This document shows, piece after piece, positions 30,601-36,081 of a stretch of 53,608 nucleotides of DNA. A program made the position numbers and the translations under genes. The stretch spans positions 1-53,608 of IMG/VR virus record IMGVR_UViG_3300044984_000739; one strand, 5' to 3'. This stretch comes from a virus. Numbering within the stretch: position 1 is the first letter of the stretch; the number at the start of each line of letters is the position of its first letter. Below the pieces are notes generated by a model, which saw only the letters and a program-made list of their open reading frames with translations, searched no databases and had not been told where the DNA came from.

Positions 30601-32260
30601 ATTTGGAGGTGCTCAGTTAAGCTATGACTTTGTTAGAAAGTTCTTGAAGGGAGTATCAACTAGCAACAGAAAGAATAAGATATACAATGAATACGTTGAG
30701 CATGGAGGAGCTATGGACTTTCTGTCTAACGATGGTCTCAGGGCTTTGAAGTCATTGTCTCCTAAAAACAAGATACTAAATATTAGTCAGAAGGTATTAA
30801 TTGGGTACGGAAACATCATGTCTTACCTAGGAGAAAAATCTGAACTTGCATTTAGACTTGCTGTTTATGACAAAGTAAAAGGTGACGAGATATCTAAATT
30901 CAAAAAAGAAAACGGAAGGGATCCTGATGCGAAGGAGCTAGATGATATAATGTACGAGGCAACAAGAAATGCTAGAGAGACAATGGACTTCAATCAGGGA
31001 GGGACATGGGTTAAAGCGGCTGATAATATGATGCCATACTTAAATGCATCGATGCAAGGATTTAGAAGACCTCTTGAGTACGCTAAGAATAACCCACTAG
31101 GTTTTGCAAATAGTTTAGTTCAAGCGTCAGTAATGGCTGGATCAGTAGCGGCAATGTCTTTAGCAGCTCTTATGAGATCAGTTGCAGATGACGATGATGA
31201 AGAGAAAAAGAAAGTATTAGATGTGCTAGATTCATTATCTGATTACGAGAAGGCAACGTACCATATAATATTTACTGGTAAGAAAGATAAGGATGGGGAG
31301 TACGAGTACTACAGAATAAAAAAACTACCAGTTCTATCTGTAATGTCTACTATTACTGAGCAGTTCACGTATAAGTACTTACTATCAGAGGTAGGAATTA
31401 AATATGATGTAGACCAAGAGGTTATAAATAGATCTATAGAGGCATCAACTCCATTATCACCATCTGATATTAAATCTAGAAATCCATTAATCTCTGCACT
31501 TATAACGTATGGTTGGAATGAGGATACATTTACTGGGGAAAAAATATTTAGAGAACCTAGAGATAAGAAGATAGCAGCTACTGCGGAGGGATTATACGAT
31601 GATAAGGTAGATCAGATATATAAAGAGATAGCACCTAGCTTAGGGTTGTCTCCTATTAGAACTAAGGCAGCCATAGAGAAGATAGTTACTAGTGAGAACA
31701 CTAACCCTATGATATCTATATTTTATGCATCTGCAAATGGATTCTTTAATAAAGATGGATACGGAGCTGAATTTTCAGATGCCTTTAGTAATGTATTTGA
31801 TGCGTCAGCTAGGAAGTTAAAGAGATTTACTAATAAAGATAACATCAGGTATAAGGAAGAGGACAATATAGAAAATCGAGAGATGATTATCGAGACAGAT
31901 ATATACAACAAAGAACAGAAGGTATACAATACCATCAAGAATACATATAAGGATGGAAAGGAGTTGTCAAATGGTGAGTTAGTAGATTTGATAAAAACTA
32001 ACTTTGAGAAAAAAGACTATAAGAAGTACGCTAAAAAATATTATGCATATATAAAGAACATGAATATTGATAGGTCTGTACTTGATATACTTTATGAAGA
32101 TACCCCAGAAGTTCAAGCCTTAAGACTTTATAACAGATACGGATCTGAACTTGATAGTGAAGAAAAAAAGGTACTGTCTGGGGTTATGAGAAAAGCTAAT
32201 ATGAGGTTATCAAAGCAGGCTATATATATATACAATAAGAAGTATTTAAATAGGAAATAA
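21683..32260 (+). CDS. Giant polyvalent internal virion protein (3525 aa)
   Basis: Residues 1-62 hold two copies of an MTDLD...F..EY helical repeat. A helical region and a disordered Gly/Glu/Gln linker (about 925-990) follow. A zinc-protease motif HEVFH is at 1315-1319. About 1600-1980 resembles a DUF7178-type domain (WYDGANLIAQDMA, IDTHAMAIAL, ITWEAARAIFP). About 2036-2306 has the second motif HEVQH (2156-2160) and GEVEARNVQSR, like LPD23. About 2312-2470 (FHHYSNEKRDVIKPG) resembles polyvalent ADP-ribosyltransferases. The large C-terminal region resembles LPD38, with a hydrophobic stretch near 3140-3172. The motif [TAS]PRKQ occurs at 2031, 2307, 2523 and 2540. It is probably packaged and ejected with DNA; domain names are from memory. 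Confidence 0.85.
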   Translation: MNNKYKELYAYLSDNNMTDLDENSFYNEYSQNDEKFSKLYSNLKGSKMTDLDPETFKLEYFGTPIIKKKSQVESTESGLEDGSLEPSSTTTTGQLEPSIYILPNNPGALYRKKGDSWLKKIGENYIPLSKGDVRARERILDKQAVLASDFQSDWYSNQAKEIPESQYATQEQVNKAYPDLPKERWKGATVTPIDQTIPTEKTRAFEQEEAKDSILPEEKIEPATYKEKLYMLQEGKDNENFYKNPVTEETYLYWLDNNGKPREGLDPIKSQEAVDLAANIIGESQMNQLSKINKIDKIDLNKRDVDKFLKKELYGSNFGFNQEGNELTINSYFPGMNGDDEGLENSITIDLSKSNSSSIAKEFLRYNLFTKKENESLENIKDTESYIDAMINSNGKIKMTSDRVDVISEWARTEAMAVENDIKRNEVDVIDKDIKSYEEKTKLFKKRVASGNMTQEEFDKENDDLSKLYKDISIKQKRAQELSKRAQKLISAEELIQTKGTPEEKGSTVGALVKSFTAGMSNLALTGLDYSLAAGNLIMGDEKFSKLIDGNYGAKKAKGLTDAQIANAAQATVKDFAKEKYDLGWENITETNKEYIRSENRGMIPQALNAVAESFGTAATGGALGKVGSTAAFFSMSYNAMEDQMRGPDFDHLNENEKKLISVPYGLVIGQMEKWGFDVAVGAGKNPLFNKFANYIVTKTFKNLPKNAGLIELNSAIQKNIGASIAKGLIKITGAGVSEGNVEFMQQEFEGIQKFAVNEILKNDNFNEEYFKDAPDLSKAGGWSELLGQGVDAFKLGFLAGGMTSAGASVKNNITDISSNNKFDIYKSFVLNTESRNGWIASIKEDEKNGKISPEEMNKKIDELNKSYSVLTKIPASLTTQSQREAFSLLQEREIIQNEIKDKDPNLVVKETNRIKEINESLKTTSENATKEDNIKQQEGTAEGGISEYQGTGEGQQEVGVSEGGQREATVNEADSGDSTVASKIQQEEQVAAYREQEQAELLKAIPKIEKYKVNGEIDKTLMPKTVLAKYNSIYNKYDNLISPLLETTGEVVIDKPVITTNTTAEVERVKSLTPDSEDGATFNIDGTKYEGVGLVVAVDSMNTTTEELTPEMVADFVAERQKMIGDAGVVKAGIYKFPNSNQVSIDLSVVVPETSREQALEFARLAGQESLFDLETFENIKTGATGENPMKFTPEQHREISKALKEGRMPNVFGPTVEQEVEAIGQLLSGTDAQIDQKASMIVNKKLSKAVSRAAKALSKIIPGTKFIVHDTDESYRAATKEEGLKQSSNGEFNAKTNTIHINGTSANARTVAHEVFHAILINKVKTDANAAAVTKRMVQAIASKINNNPELKKKLENFISNYEENIQDEEKLAELVGMLSENYNSFSTSIKDIIARWIDKLANIFGLDPFNRNETYDMLNTIARKVAKGEVISEADVKTISYKKDVELNAEVRKSLSEQDSIKIAKEVVDKTIKGKSIPTWVQKKTSNKVKFVSFSGEINQKNVKENAPSSYNSIAAKLSNYNTFNINVKEELNNSLAGASKESINKALEHNKKKLLPKINSLLKEIVKIKSNKKLTKEEKLSKISIRNEAIVNIKKIAKMKDLNDQLDAVLNIEHKSTKDSLYNSMFYDLSTNLKRLKGLELANKSEDIYKKAKDIVKSNLLSVYNSVSPRIRQISKLWYDGANLIAQDMANSYQLTNEQAAAIIATQSPQMPWFDNLHLADVIMNLMHSESNNIFTKELFDYYVSKSEGYAEQKKYIPTLSKAIGTPLSKLSDLDAAIFIRAYYDTKLSRKAPIRIPTGTAISEDQKGDSSFSGYSVIAKGISIFRDGSIENISNQLGEANKVRNFYMNIADPSDKRAVTIDTHAMAIALFKPLASNDYEVNFDAATFAFYADAYRELADELGIEARALQSITWEAARAIFPAKEKAKSGYKEKISNIWDELVSGNKSLYKVQEEIFNQAQDPNITEWSEYINILKDEKARTNVSGRIVGLEGARATDNMGAVPGTSIGKSKPSGRTGVSSRGAKVTPRKQLIGENANLSQNVRDNLQVARGMENANKDTKTIRIATGWERGAGGKWRYEILDGELKVKVGSFKGNLSDVLENQELFNAYPQLSKLEVDLSLNGLDEGYYDNFNGRIKVNGSKATMLSILLHEVQHAIQYIEGFERGSNMDSVLDLLFDNYKKYNKIKEQKIEEYKGRFYPIDEYGWFLGEGFDTKREAEKEFKNKKEYLGKLASIYDKLIGNKLTKYQAFNLYEKVSGEVEARNVQSRIKMTPEERRQTTLQETEDVSREDQIIFFEEDQAAPRKQLSPEVSSKLTEDKSGNFVFHHYSNEKRDVIKPGTGENIITGKEEGGALSAVGGLAMYYTMDNQVEPGVGNVLNTVLVPNGKVYDFNSDPDNFYDEAKKRFEATRPSQSFSPNYQLAFITQIANENGYDMVVAKWRNNELRAQTTMSLEASKDNVSMKPIAEEIYRVGDNVEVYGSKGRITSIDGDIITFKGEGVGGQINFKRFPKSISKQITPRKQIVEEVTGIEESISPRKQQPMNINDIVKLTKAQGFSDAAIRQYLKDQGYSDKNINDAMDPDTGDVTVSKIREASKKELLSRKKKMTIIDRIRFIRNKIIDRQSDIKRLIKGIGSKESIRAYNLLVSKAGASGFANYRFKNAEADIYKGLSKNDLDTLEDIIYARRMVAINESRAKKGLEPYTGMDGYSEVKALKDLDAIKNKIGEKKFNDLSKRATIYFGVFSENLKKLYESGRINEETYINLRDIEYSPIKTIKYIIGYNLDAETIDKEASKLGVSKKDILALTDSNENAIIFDSKWLLLLNVMSVEGRAFENKMLNEFSDAIDGATQEQRDAISEFIIDNPIVKQTSTGSIQYKYNQNNVPVGYSIVSFFKNGVKKDLVVKEAYATQLLDIKSSNQGLNLIGTLTGAKILRFFATGGNPLFIIGNTAVDFQNILFFSDVYSKFKLFGGAQLSYDFVRKFLKGVSTSNRKNKIYNEYVEHGGAMDFLSNDGLRALKSLSPKNKILNISQKVLIGYGNIMSYLGEKSELAFRLAVYDKVKGDEISKFKKENGRDPDAKELDDIMYEATRNARETMDFNQGGTWVKAADNMMPYLNASMQGFRRPLEYAKNNPLGFANSLVQASVMAGSVAAMSLAALMRSVADDDDEEKKKVLDVLDSLSDYEKATYHIIFTGKKDKDGEYEYYRIKKLPVLSVMSTITEQFTYKYLLSEVGIKYDVDQEVINRSIEASTPLSPSDIKSRNPLISALITYGWNEDTFTGEKIFREPRDKKIAATAEGLYDDKVDQIYKEIAPSLGLSPIRTKAAIEKIVTSENTNPMISIFYASANGFFNKDGYGAEFSDAFSNVFDASARKLKRFTNKDNIRYKEEDNIENREMIIETDIYNKEQKVYNTIKNTYKDGKELSNGELVDLIKTNFEKKDYKKYAKKYYAYIKNMNIDRSVLDILYEDTPEVQALRLYNRYGSELDSEEKKVLSGVMRKANMRLSKQAIYIYNKKYLNRK
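27774..27790 (+). repeat. 17-bp direct repeat, copy 1, at a domain boundary
   Basis: CTCCACGCAAGCAACTA encodes the first PRKQL motif. The identical 17-mer recurs at 28602-28618, on the other side of the LPD23-like module. Confidence 0.85.
28602..28618 (+). repeat. 17-bp direct repeat, copy 2, at a domain boundary
   Basis: Second identical copy of CTCCACGCAAGCAACTA, encoding the second PRKQL motif. The two copies flank about 811 bases of AT-rich coding sequence. Confidence 0.85.
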
Positions 32261-32261
32261 A

Positions 32262-33413
32262 TTAGAAAAAGTAAGGCTTAATATTTTTTCTATCTGAAAA
32301 CTTACTGATGTTTTGAACGACAAAGCCAGACCTACCCTTCTTGAAGTTTGTCTGTACCCACTCTGAGCTAGGTGAGAATGCTGGATAATTAAAGTAGTCA
32401 AACTCATCAGAGGTACACATGTCAAACAGACACTGGTGTGAGTCTCCCTTGCTGAACTCAATGTACTTACAAGACCTCAACTCATTGTTGTGTCTGATAT
32501 ACTGAGATATTTTTTCAGAAGACCTTGGGTCCAGCTGTGGCTTAAATCCAAACTTTAAATTTCTAGAATCTTTTCCATGACTTATGATAAATCCATGGTC
32601 TCCTATGATATAAAAATTTATGAACTTCTGGTGGTTGATAACTTCAACGTTTGAATGTTTAAAGTCAACGATTTGTTTAAATGCTGAGTTAACTATGTAC
32701 CCAAATGCTCCAGCGTGATTGTCCTCACAGATGTTGTTACAGGTTATGTGCTTGTAGTGTTTAGATAGTTCGTCTATTAGTCTAACCTTTGCCTTTAGAC
32801 CAGCCTCAAATGACTCTTCGTTGGTCATGTTCTGGGGCAGTTTGTGACCCTTACGTGTCGTTTCTCCGTCCCAACCATCCATGTAGTCACCGAGCTCATC
32901 TAAGATCAGTATATCGCTAGTTTTATTCTCTAGTATGAAGTCGATCATCTCGTCAATTCTATTGTTTAACACAACAGGATTCCAGTCTGCTGGATATAAC
33001 GCTAGACCCTTACGGCTTGCGTCCATTCCAACGTGCACATCGGTCCATATTACTCTGTCAAAGTCATAAGACTTAGGTGGCTTAATTTTTTTAACTGCAA
33101 CATGATCTGCCATGCACTCAGATATAATCTTATCAAAGTTTATCTCAGTAACATTAAAGTTAGGGTTTCTAATAAACAGTGACGCCTCCTTAGACTTCAA
33201 CCACATGTACGGAACGGTTGATTGATCAATGTTTAAAGATTCACAAGCATCACGAAGACCTTTCTTTTTAATAAGCCTAGAGATTTGCATTCTTAATGCT
33301 TCTGGTTCTAGGTCGTTTAGTGGGAATTCTTTTTTTATTATTCGAGATATCTCGGTAATGTTTTGAGTTGTATTATCATACAGCTCAAGTGCTCTGTTAT
33401 GGAATGTATTCAT
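32262..33413 (-). CDS. Calcineurin-like metallophosphoesterase with N-terminal helical/HTH-like region
   Basis: Encodes 383 residues. Metal-binding motifs in order: TDVHVG (D125, H127), ELGDYMDG (D176, D179), EDNHAG (N232, H233), ISHGKD (H279) and GDSHQ (H326). This is the calcineurin/Mre11-type phosphoesterase layout, with LGDYMD in place of GDxxDR. The first 80 residues are helical (TEISRIIKKEFP, MQISRLIKKKG) and may be an HTH-like DNA- or protein-binding part. A nuclease or phosphodiesterase role in phage DNA metabolism is likely; the substrate is unknown. It ends one base from the giant virion gene, tail to tail. Confidence 0.85.
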   Translation of the reverse strand: MNTFHNRALELYDNTTQNITEISRIIKKEFPLNDLEPEALRMQISRLIKKKGLRDACESLNIDQSTVPYMWLKSKEASLFIRNPNFNVTEINFDKIISECMADHVAVKKIKPPKSYDFDRVIWTDVHVGMDASRKGLALYPADWNPVVLNNRIDEMIDFILENKTSDILILDELGDYMDGWDGETTRKGHKLPQNMTNEESFEAGLKAKVRLIDELSKHYKHITCNNICEDNHAGAFGYIVNSAFKQIVDFKHSNVEVINHQKFINFYIIGDHGFIISHGKDSRNLKFGFKPQLDPRSSEKISQYIRHNNELRSCKYIEFSKGDSHQCLFDMCTSDEFDYFNYPAFSPSSEWVQTNFKKGRSGFVVQNISKFSDRKNIKPYFF

Positions 33414-33564
33414 GAGTTTTTTGGAGGTCCTTTAGGACTTTAATTAAATTTAAAATATTAGATTTTAATTCTTCATTTTCATCGTCCATTAACGCTTCGT
33501 AAATGCAACAACTTAGGTCGTTGATTTCATCCATTACCCCGTTAACGTAATTAACATTACTCAT
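33397..33564 (-). CDS. Small acidic 55-aa protein
   Basis: Encodes 55 residues beginning MSNVNYVNGVMDEINDLSCC, with a C-terminal Leu-rich helix (LNLIKVLKDLQKTHEYIP). The ATG lies 5 bases behind a TAnnTTTG element, so translation from a nearly leaderless message fits. The 3' end overlaps the phosphoesterase start by 17 bases, suggesting coupling. No family is recognised; the promoter placement and overlap are the main evidence that it is real. Confidence 0.65.
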   Translation of the reverse strand: MSNVNYVNGVMDEINDLSCCIYEALMDDENEELKSNILNLIKVLKDLQKTHEYIP

Positions 33565-33569
33565 ATATG

Positions 33570-33577
33570 CAAAGTTA
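33570..33577 (-). promoter_or_regulatory. Leftward TAnnTTTG promoter with TTTG -33 box
   Basis: Reading leftward, TAACTTTG (33577-33570) is preceded at a 22-base spacing by TTTG (33603-33600), close to the Bacteroidota -33/-7 layout. It lies 5 bases before the ATG at 33564 and would drive the 55-aa protein and the phosphoesterase independently of the replication operon. Confidence 0.7.
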
Positions 33578-33608
33578 TGTATTTTTTCTATTCAAAACAC
33601 AAAAAAAA

Positions 33609-33890
33609 TTATAATTCTGTAAGCCAAGATCTAAATGTGTTGCCCATATGGACAACCTCCTGATAGAAATCTTCTACCTCTTTATCATTTTCTTGCTCGA
33701 TTTTTAAATAAATAGTGTTGCCAAGCTTCTCTACCTCTGCAATAAATTCATTACCAGATTTTTTGATAAGTCGCTTGTATAGCTGGGGGTACGTGTCCCT
33801 GATGTCCTCCATGAAGTCCATCATCACTGGCAAAATACCTACCAAGGCAGCCAGTTTTTTTTCGCTCGTTATAGATTTTTTTTTCGTCAT
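33609..33890 (-). CDS. Hypothetical 93-aa protein, possibly the continuation of the upstream frame
   Basis: Encodes 93 residues, helical and charged (EKLGNTIYLKIEQENDKEVEDFYQ), with a basic start MTKKKSITSEKK. It overlaps the preceding HTH-containing frame by about 140 bases, an unusually long overlap, and the overlap contains runs of nine and eight A on the coding strand. Either it starts at its own ATG (33890) or at an internal Met (for example MMDFMEDIRDTYP), or it is joined to the upstream frame by slippage. No function is recognised. Confidence 0.65.
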   Translation of the reverse strand: MTKKKSITSEKKLAALVGILPVMMDFMEDIRDTYPQLYKRLIKKSGNEFIAEVEKLGNTIYLKIEQENDKEVEDFYQEVVHMGNTFRSWLTEL

Positions 33891-34137
33891 CGCTTAAGTT
33901 ATTAAAAGTATATTTTATTGGTTTTAACATTTCTTCTTCACTATGAAAGTCTTCCTCTTTCTTGTATCCAAACTCACCCCTGCTAACACTTAGTTTTATT
34001 ATATCATAAAGGTTTAGGTGTACCGTGACCTCTGGGATATTATATTTTTTTCCAATCTGTTTTAAGGTCCATCCATCCTCTACAAGTTTTCTAATGTTCT
34101 CACTCTCCCTCGTTAACGTCAAAGTATGCCTCACCAT
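33751..34137 (-). CDS. HTH-containing protein with long 3' overlap
   Basis: Encodes 128 residues from the ATG at 34137 (an upstream ATG at 34176 would overlap the VRR-NUC gene more deeply). DGWTLKQIGKKYNIPEVTVH is a good helix-turn-helix. After NNLSDDEKKIYNERKK the sequence (CLGRYFASDDGLHGGHQGH) looks unlike a natural protein and coincides with the next reading frame. The natural product may therefore end or change frame near the A tracts at 33855-33884. It is probably a DNA-binding regulator of the early operon. Confidence 0.6.
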   Translation of the reverse strand: MVRHTLTLTRESENIRKLVEDGWTLKQIGKKYNIPEVTVHLNLYDIIKLSVSRGEFGYKKEEDFHSEEEMLKPIKYTFNNLSDDEKKIYNERKKTGCLGRYFASDDGLHGGHQGHVPPAIQATYQKIW

Positions 34138-34369
34138 TATACCAACAGGCCTTGGCTCCGTGTTTTTTGATTTCATTCATCCTATATATTTGTAGTGGTC
34201 TTGGCTTCTGCCCTTTCTTTTTAACCTCAATGAATTCAACGTTAGAATCTTTAGGTATCGCTAAGAGATCGGGTATCCCTGGCTTATTTGTTACAGATAG
34301 TTTTATGACATAGTAACCCTCGGTCTCAAGTTTCTTTATTAGTTTCGACTGGATCTGTTGCTCGGTCAT
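34100..34369 (-). CDS. VRR-NUC domain nuclease
   Basis: Encodes 89 residues. The small stand-alone VRR-NUC fold is visible: EQQIQSKLIKKLETEGYYVIK (helix with conserved Glu), KPGIPDLLAI (catalytic Asp) and FIEVKKKGQKPRPLQ (E-x-K and the downstream Gln). Such proteins act as structure-specific endonucleases, for example in junction resolution, and are frequent in phage replication modules. It overlaps both neighbours by 38-44 bases and lies beside a helicase gene, consistent with a recombination/replication role. Confidence 0.88.
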   Translation of the reverse strand: MTEQQIQSKLIKKLETEGYYVIKLSVTNKPGIPDLLAIPKDSNVEFIEVKKKGQKPRPLQIYRMNEIKKHGAKACWYNGEAYFDVNEGE

Positions 34370-34586
34370 TAAATACTGTATAATAGCTACTTAAATATGG
34401 TAGAACTTTATTAATGTTTGCAAATCTAACAAAGTTCATGTCAATATCCAAAACTTTTATCTCTTTTATTTTTATACAGTCTCCATCAAGTTCATACTTT
34501 GATATCTCCAATACATTTATTGGAGGAGTTTCTAGGTCAAACTTATCTATTAAAAGCTTGACCATTGGGTCGTTAAGTAATTTCAT
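34326..34586 (-). CDS. Hypothetical 86-aa protein
   Basis: Encodes 86 residues, MKLLNDPMVKLLIDKF at the start and a beta-rich middle (IKIKEIKVLDIDMNFVRF). It overlaps the helicase gene by 14 bases upstream and the VRR-NUC gene by 44 bases downstream, so it belongs to the same operon. A leftward TAGATTTG sequence inside it (34421-34428) could be an internal promoter for the nuclease. No family is recognised. Confidence 0.65.
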   Translation of the reverse strand: MKLLNDPMVKLLIDKFDLETPPINVLEISKYELDGDCIKIKEIKVLDIDMNFVRFANINKVLPYLSSYYTVFNDRATDPVETNKET

Positions 34587-35805
34587 AGTCCTTTTTAAAA
34601 ATGTTTACGGTGTATTTTTTCTTTGCCTTCACGGCCTTATATATCTTATCTTCAATCCCACCCTCAGCAAATATCCAGTATATCTTATTGAATAAACGAT
34701 CCATGGTGGTCATACGGTCTCTCGCCTGCCAGAATGATGTTGCAGAAAAGTCGATGTTGTAAAAGACCAAGTACTCTGCGTTCTTTAAAGATATACCCTC
34801 CCTACCACTAACGATCTGTAGGGCTATAGACTTGTTGCTAGAGTTGAACTCCTCGATGTCTGATGTCAAGTTCTCTGCACCATAAACTTGAATTAGTGCA
34901 TTCAGTTCTTCTTTAAACTTGTAGAATATACCAATCTTTGCGGTCGCAAATTGCGACTTGATAAACTCAGCCTTAGTCAGATCAAGTACCATAGAGTTGC
35001 CAGTCTCAAACTTACAGGTTCCACTGTATAGTTGGTGTAGCTTCTGCATTAACTTTGCAGGAGTGTCTCCCAGTATGACCTCGTTGTTACCCTCGACAAC
35101 CAAGTCTGACTTCAGCTTTTTACATATGCTGTACGTCACGGGCTTCATCTTTAGGTGTATGACCTCCTCCTCTATCTCTGAAGAAAATCCAGCATCAGCC
35201 TGAGTGAATGTTATCATGTACTGAGAAACAACAGACATAATCTTTGACTCTATTCCCTTTGAATAGTCATTGACGAGCATGCTGTTTATCTTTCTTTGAT
35301 ACTTCATCACGTAGTCATCTGCCCACCTATAGAAGTTTGCATAGCCCCTAAATGGTGAGTATATGCTTATCCAAAACTGATGGTACATCTGAGAGAAGCT
35401 CTCTGGTGTTGGTGTACCTGACAATAAAATAAGTGGTATGCTTGAGTACCTATACTTAAATTGTTTGGCACCAAGTGATGGCTTAGGAAATGATCCAAAC
35501 CTGTGTGACTCATCGTGTACCACTAAGTCAAAGCTACCGTCAACCTTATGTATTGACTCATTGTTTATAACTACTAGTTCAAAGTACTTAGAGTATCCAA
35601 AGTTATCGTAGTCGTCTTGGATACTCTTTATAGCTTTTTTCTTTGTCATAAAGAGGACTCTCAACGCACCATATAACTTTGCTGTTTCAAATGAGGTCAA
35701 AGTCTTTCCAGTTCTAACCTCCATGCTTAGGTAGACTATTTTCTTTAGTCTCAGTATCTCTACTGCCCTATTTGCTATGTCTACTTGATATTCACGAAGC
35801 ATCAT
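34573..35805 (-). CDS. SNF2/DEAD-like superfamily 2 helicase
   Basis: Encodes 410 residues from the ATG at 35805; a TTG at 35838 would extend into the upstream gene. Superfamily 2 motifs in order: LREYQVDIA (Q motif-like), VRTGKT (Walker A, about 30-35), VVHDESH (motif II, DESH), LLSGTPTPES (motif III), then VSGREGISLKNAEYLVFYN (motif V) and QARDRM (motif VI, with one Arg finger position visible). This is the compact SNF2-type helicase common in phages, an ATP-driven DNA translocase acting in replication or recombination. Overlaps of 14 bases at both ends. Confidence 0.9.
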   Translation of the reverse strand: MMLREYQVDIANRAVEILRLKKIVYLSMEVRTGKTLTSFETAKLYGALRVLFMTKKKAIKSIQDDYDNFGYSKYFELVVINNESIHKVDGSFDLVVHDESHRFGSFPKPSLGAKQFKYRYSSIPLILLSGTPTPESFSQMYHQFWISIYSPFRGYANFYRWADDYVMKYQRKINSMLVNDYSKGIESKIMSVVSQYMITFTQADAGFSSEIEEEVIHLKMKPVTYSICKKLKSDLVVEGNNEVILGDTPAKLMQKLHQLYSGTCKFETGNSMVLDLTKAEFIKSQFATAKIGIFYKFKEELNALIQVYGAENLTSDIEEFNSSNKSIALQIVSGREGISLKNAEYLVFYNIDFSATSFWQARDRMTTMDRLFNKIYWIFAEGGIEDKIYKAVKAKKKYTVNIFKKDYEIT

Positions 35806-36079
35806 CCTGTAGTTTTTGAATCCAATACTTAACCTCAACTACTGTGTCTGCGTTGATCTTTTCGTCTAGCTTTAACAAGCTCCTTCTAAGAACTCTAAGG
35901 CTGTCTAATGGAACGTATGGCAATACACCAGACGCTCCAGTTATGTAGTCGTAAGCGACACGATAATCGTCACAGCTACTTGACAATTCATTACTGCGTC
36001 TAGAATCTTTTCTAGATAACTGAAATAACTTCTTTGTTATCTCCCATCTTTCCTTGATAATAAAACTTGAGTATTCCAT
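35792..36079 (-). CDS. Hypothetical 95-aa protein between primase and helicase
   Basis: Encodes 95 residues, helical and charged (RWEITKKLFQLSRKD, SLRVLRRSLLKLDEKI). It lies 2 bases after the primase-helicase stop and overlaps the SNF2 helicase start by 14 bases, so it is co-translated with replication proteins and may be an accessory factor. No motif is recognised. Confidence 0.7.
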   Translation of the reverse strand: MEYSSFIIKERWEITKKLFQLSRKDSRRSNELSSSCDDYRVAYDYITGASGVLPYVPLDSLRVLRRSLLKLDEKINADTVVEVKYWIQKLQDDAS

Positions 36080-36081
36080 AG

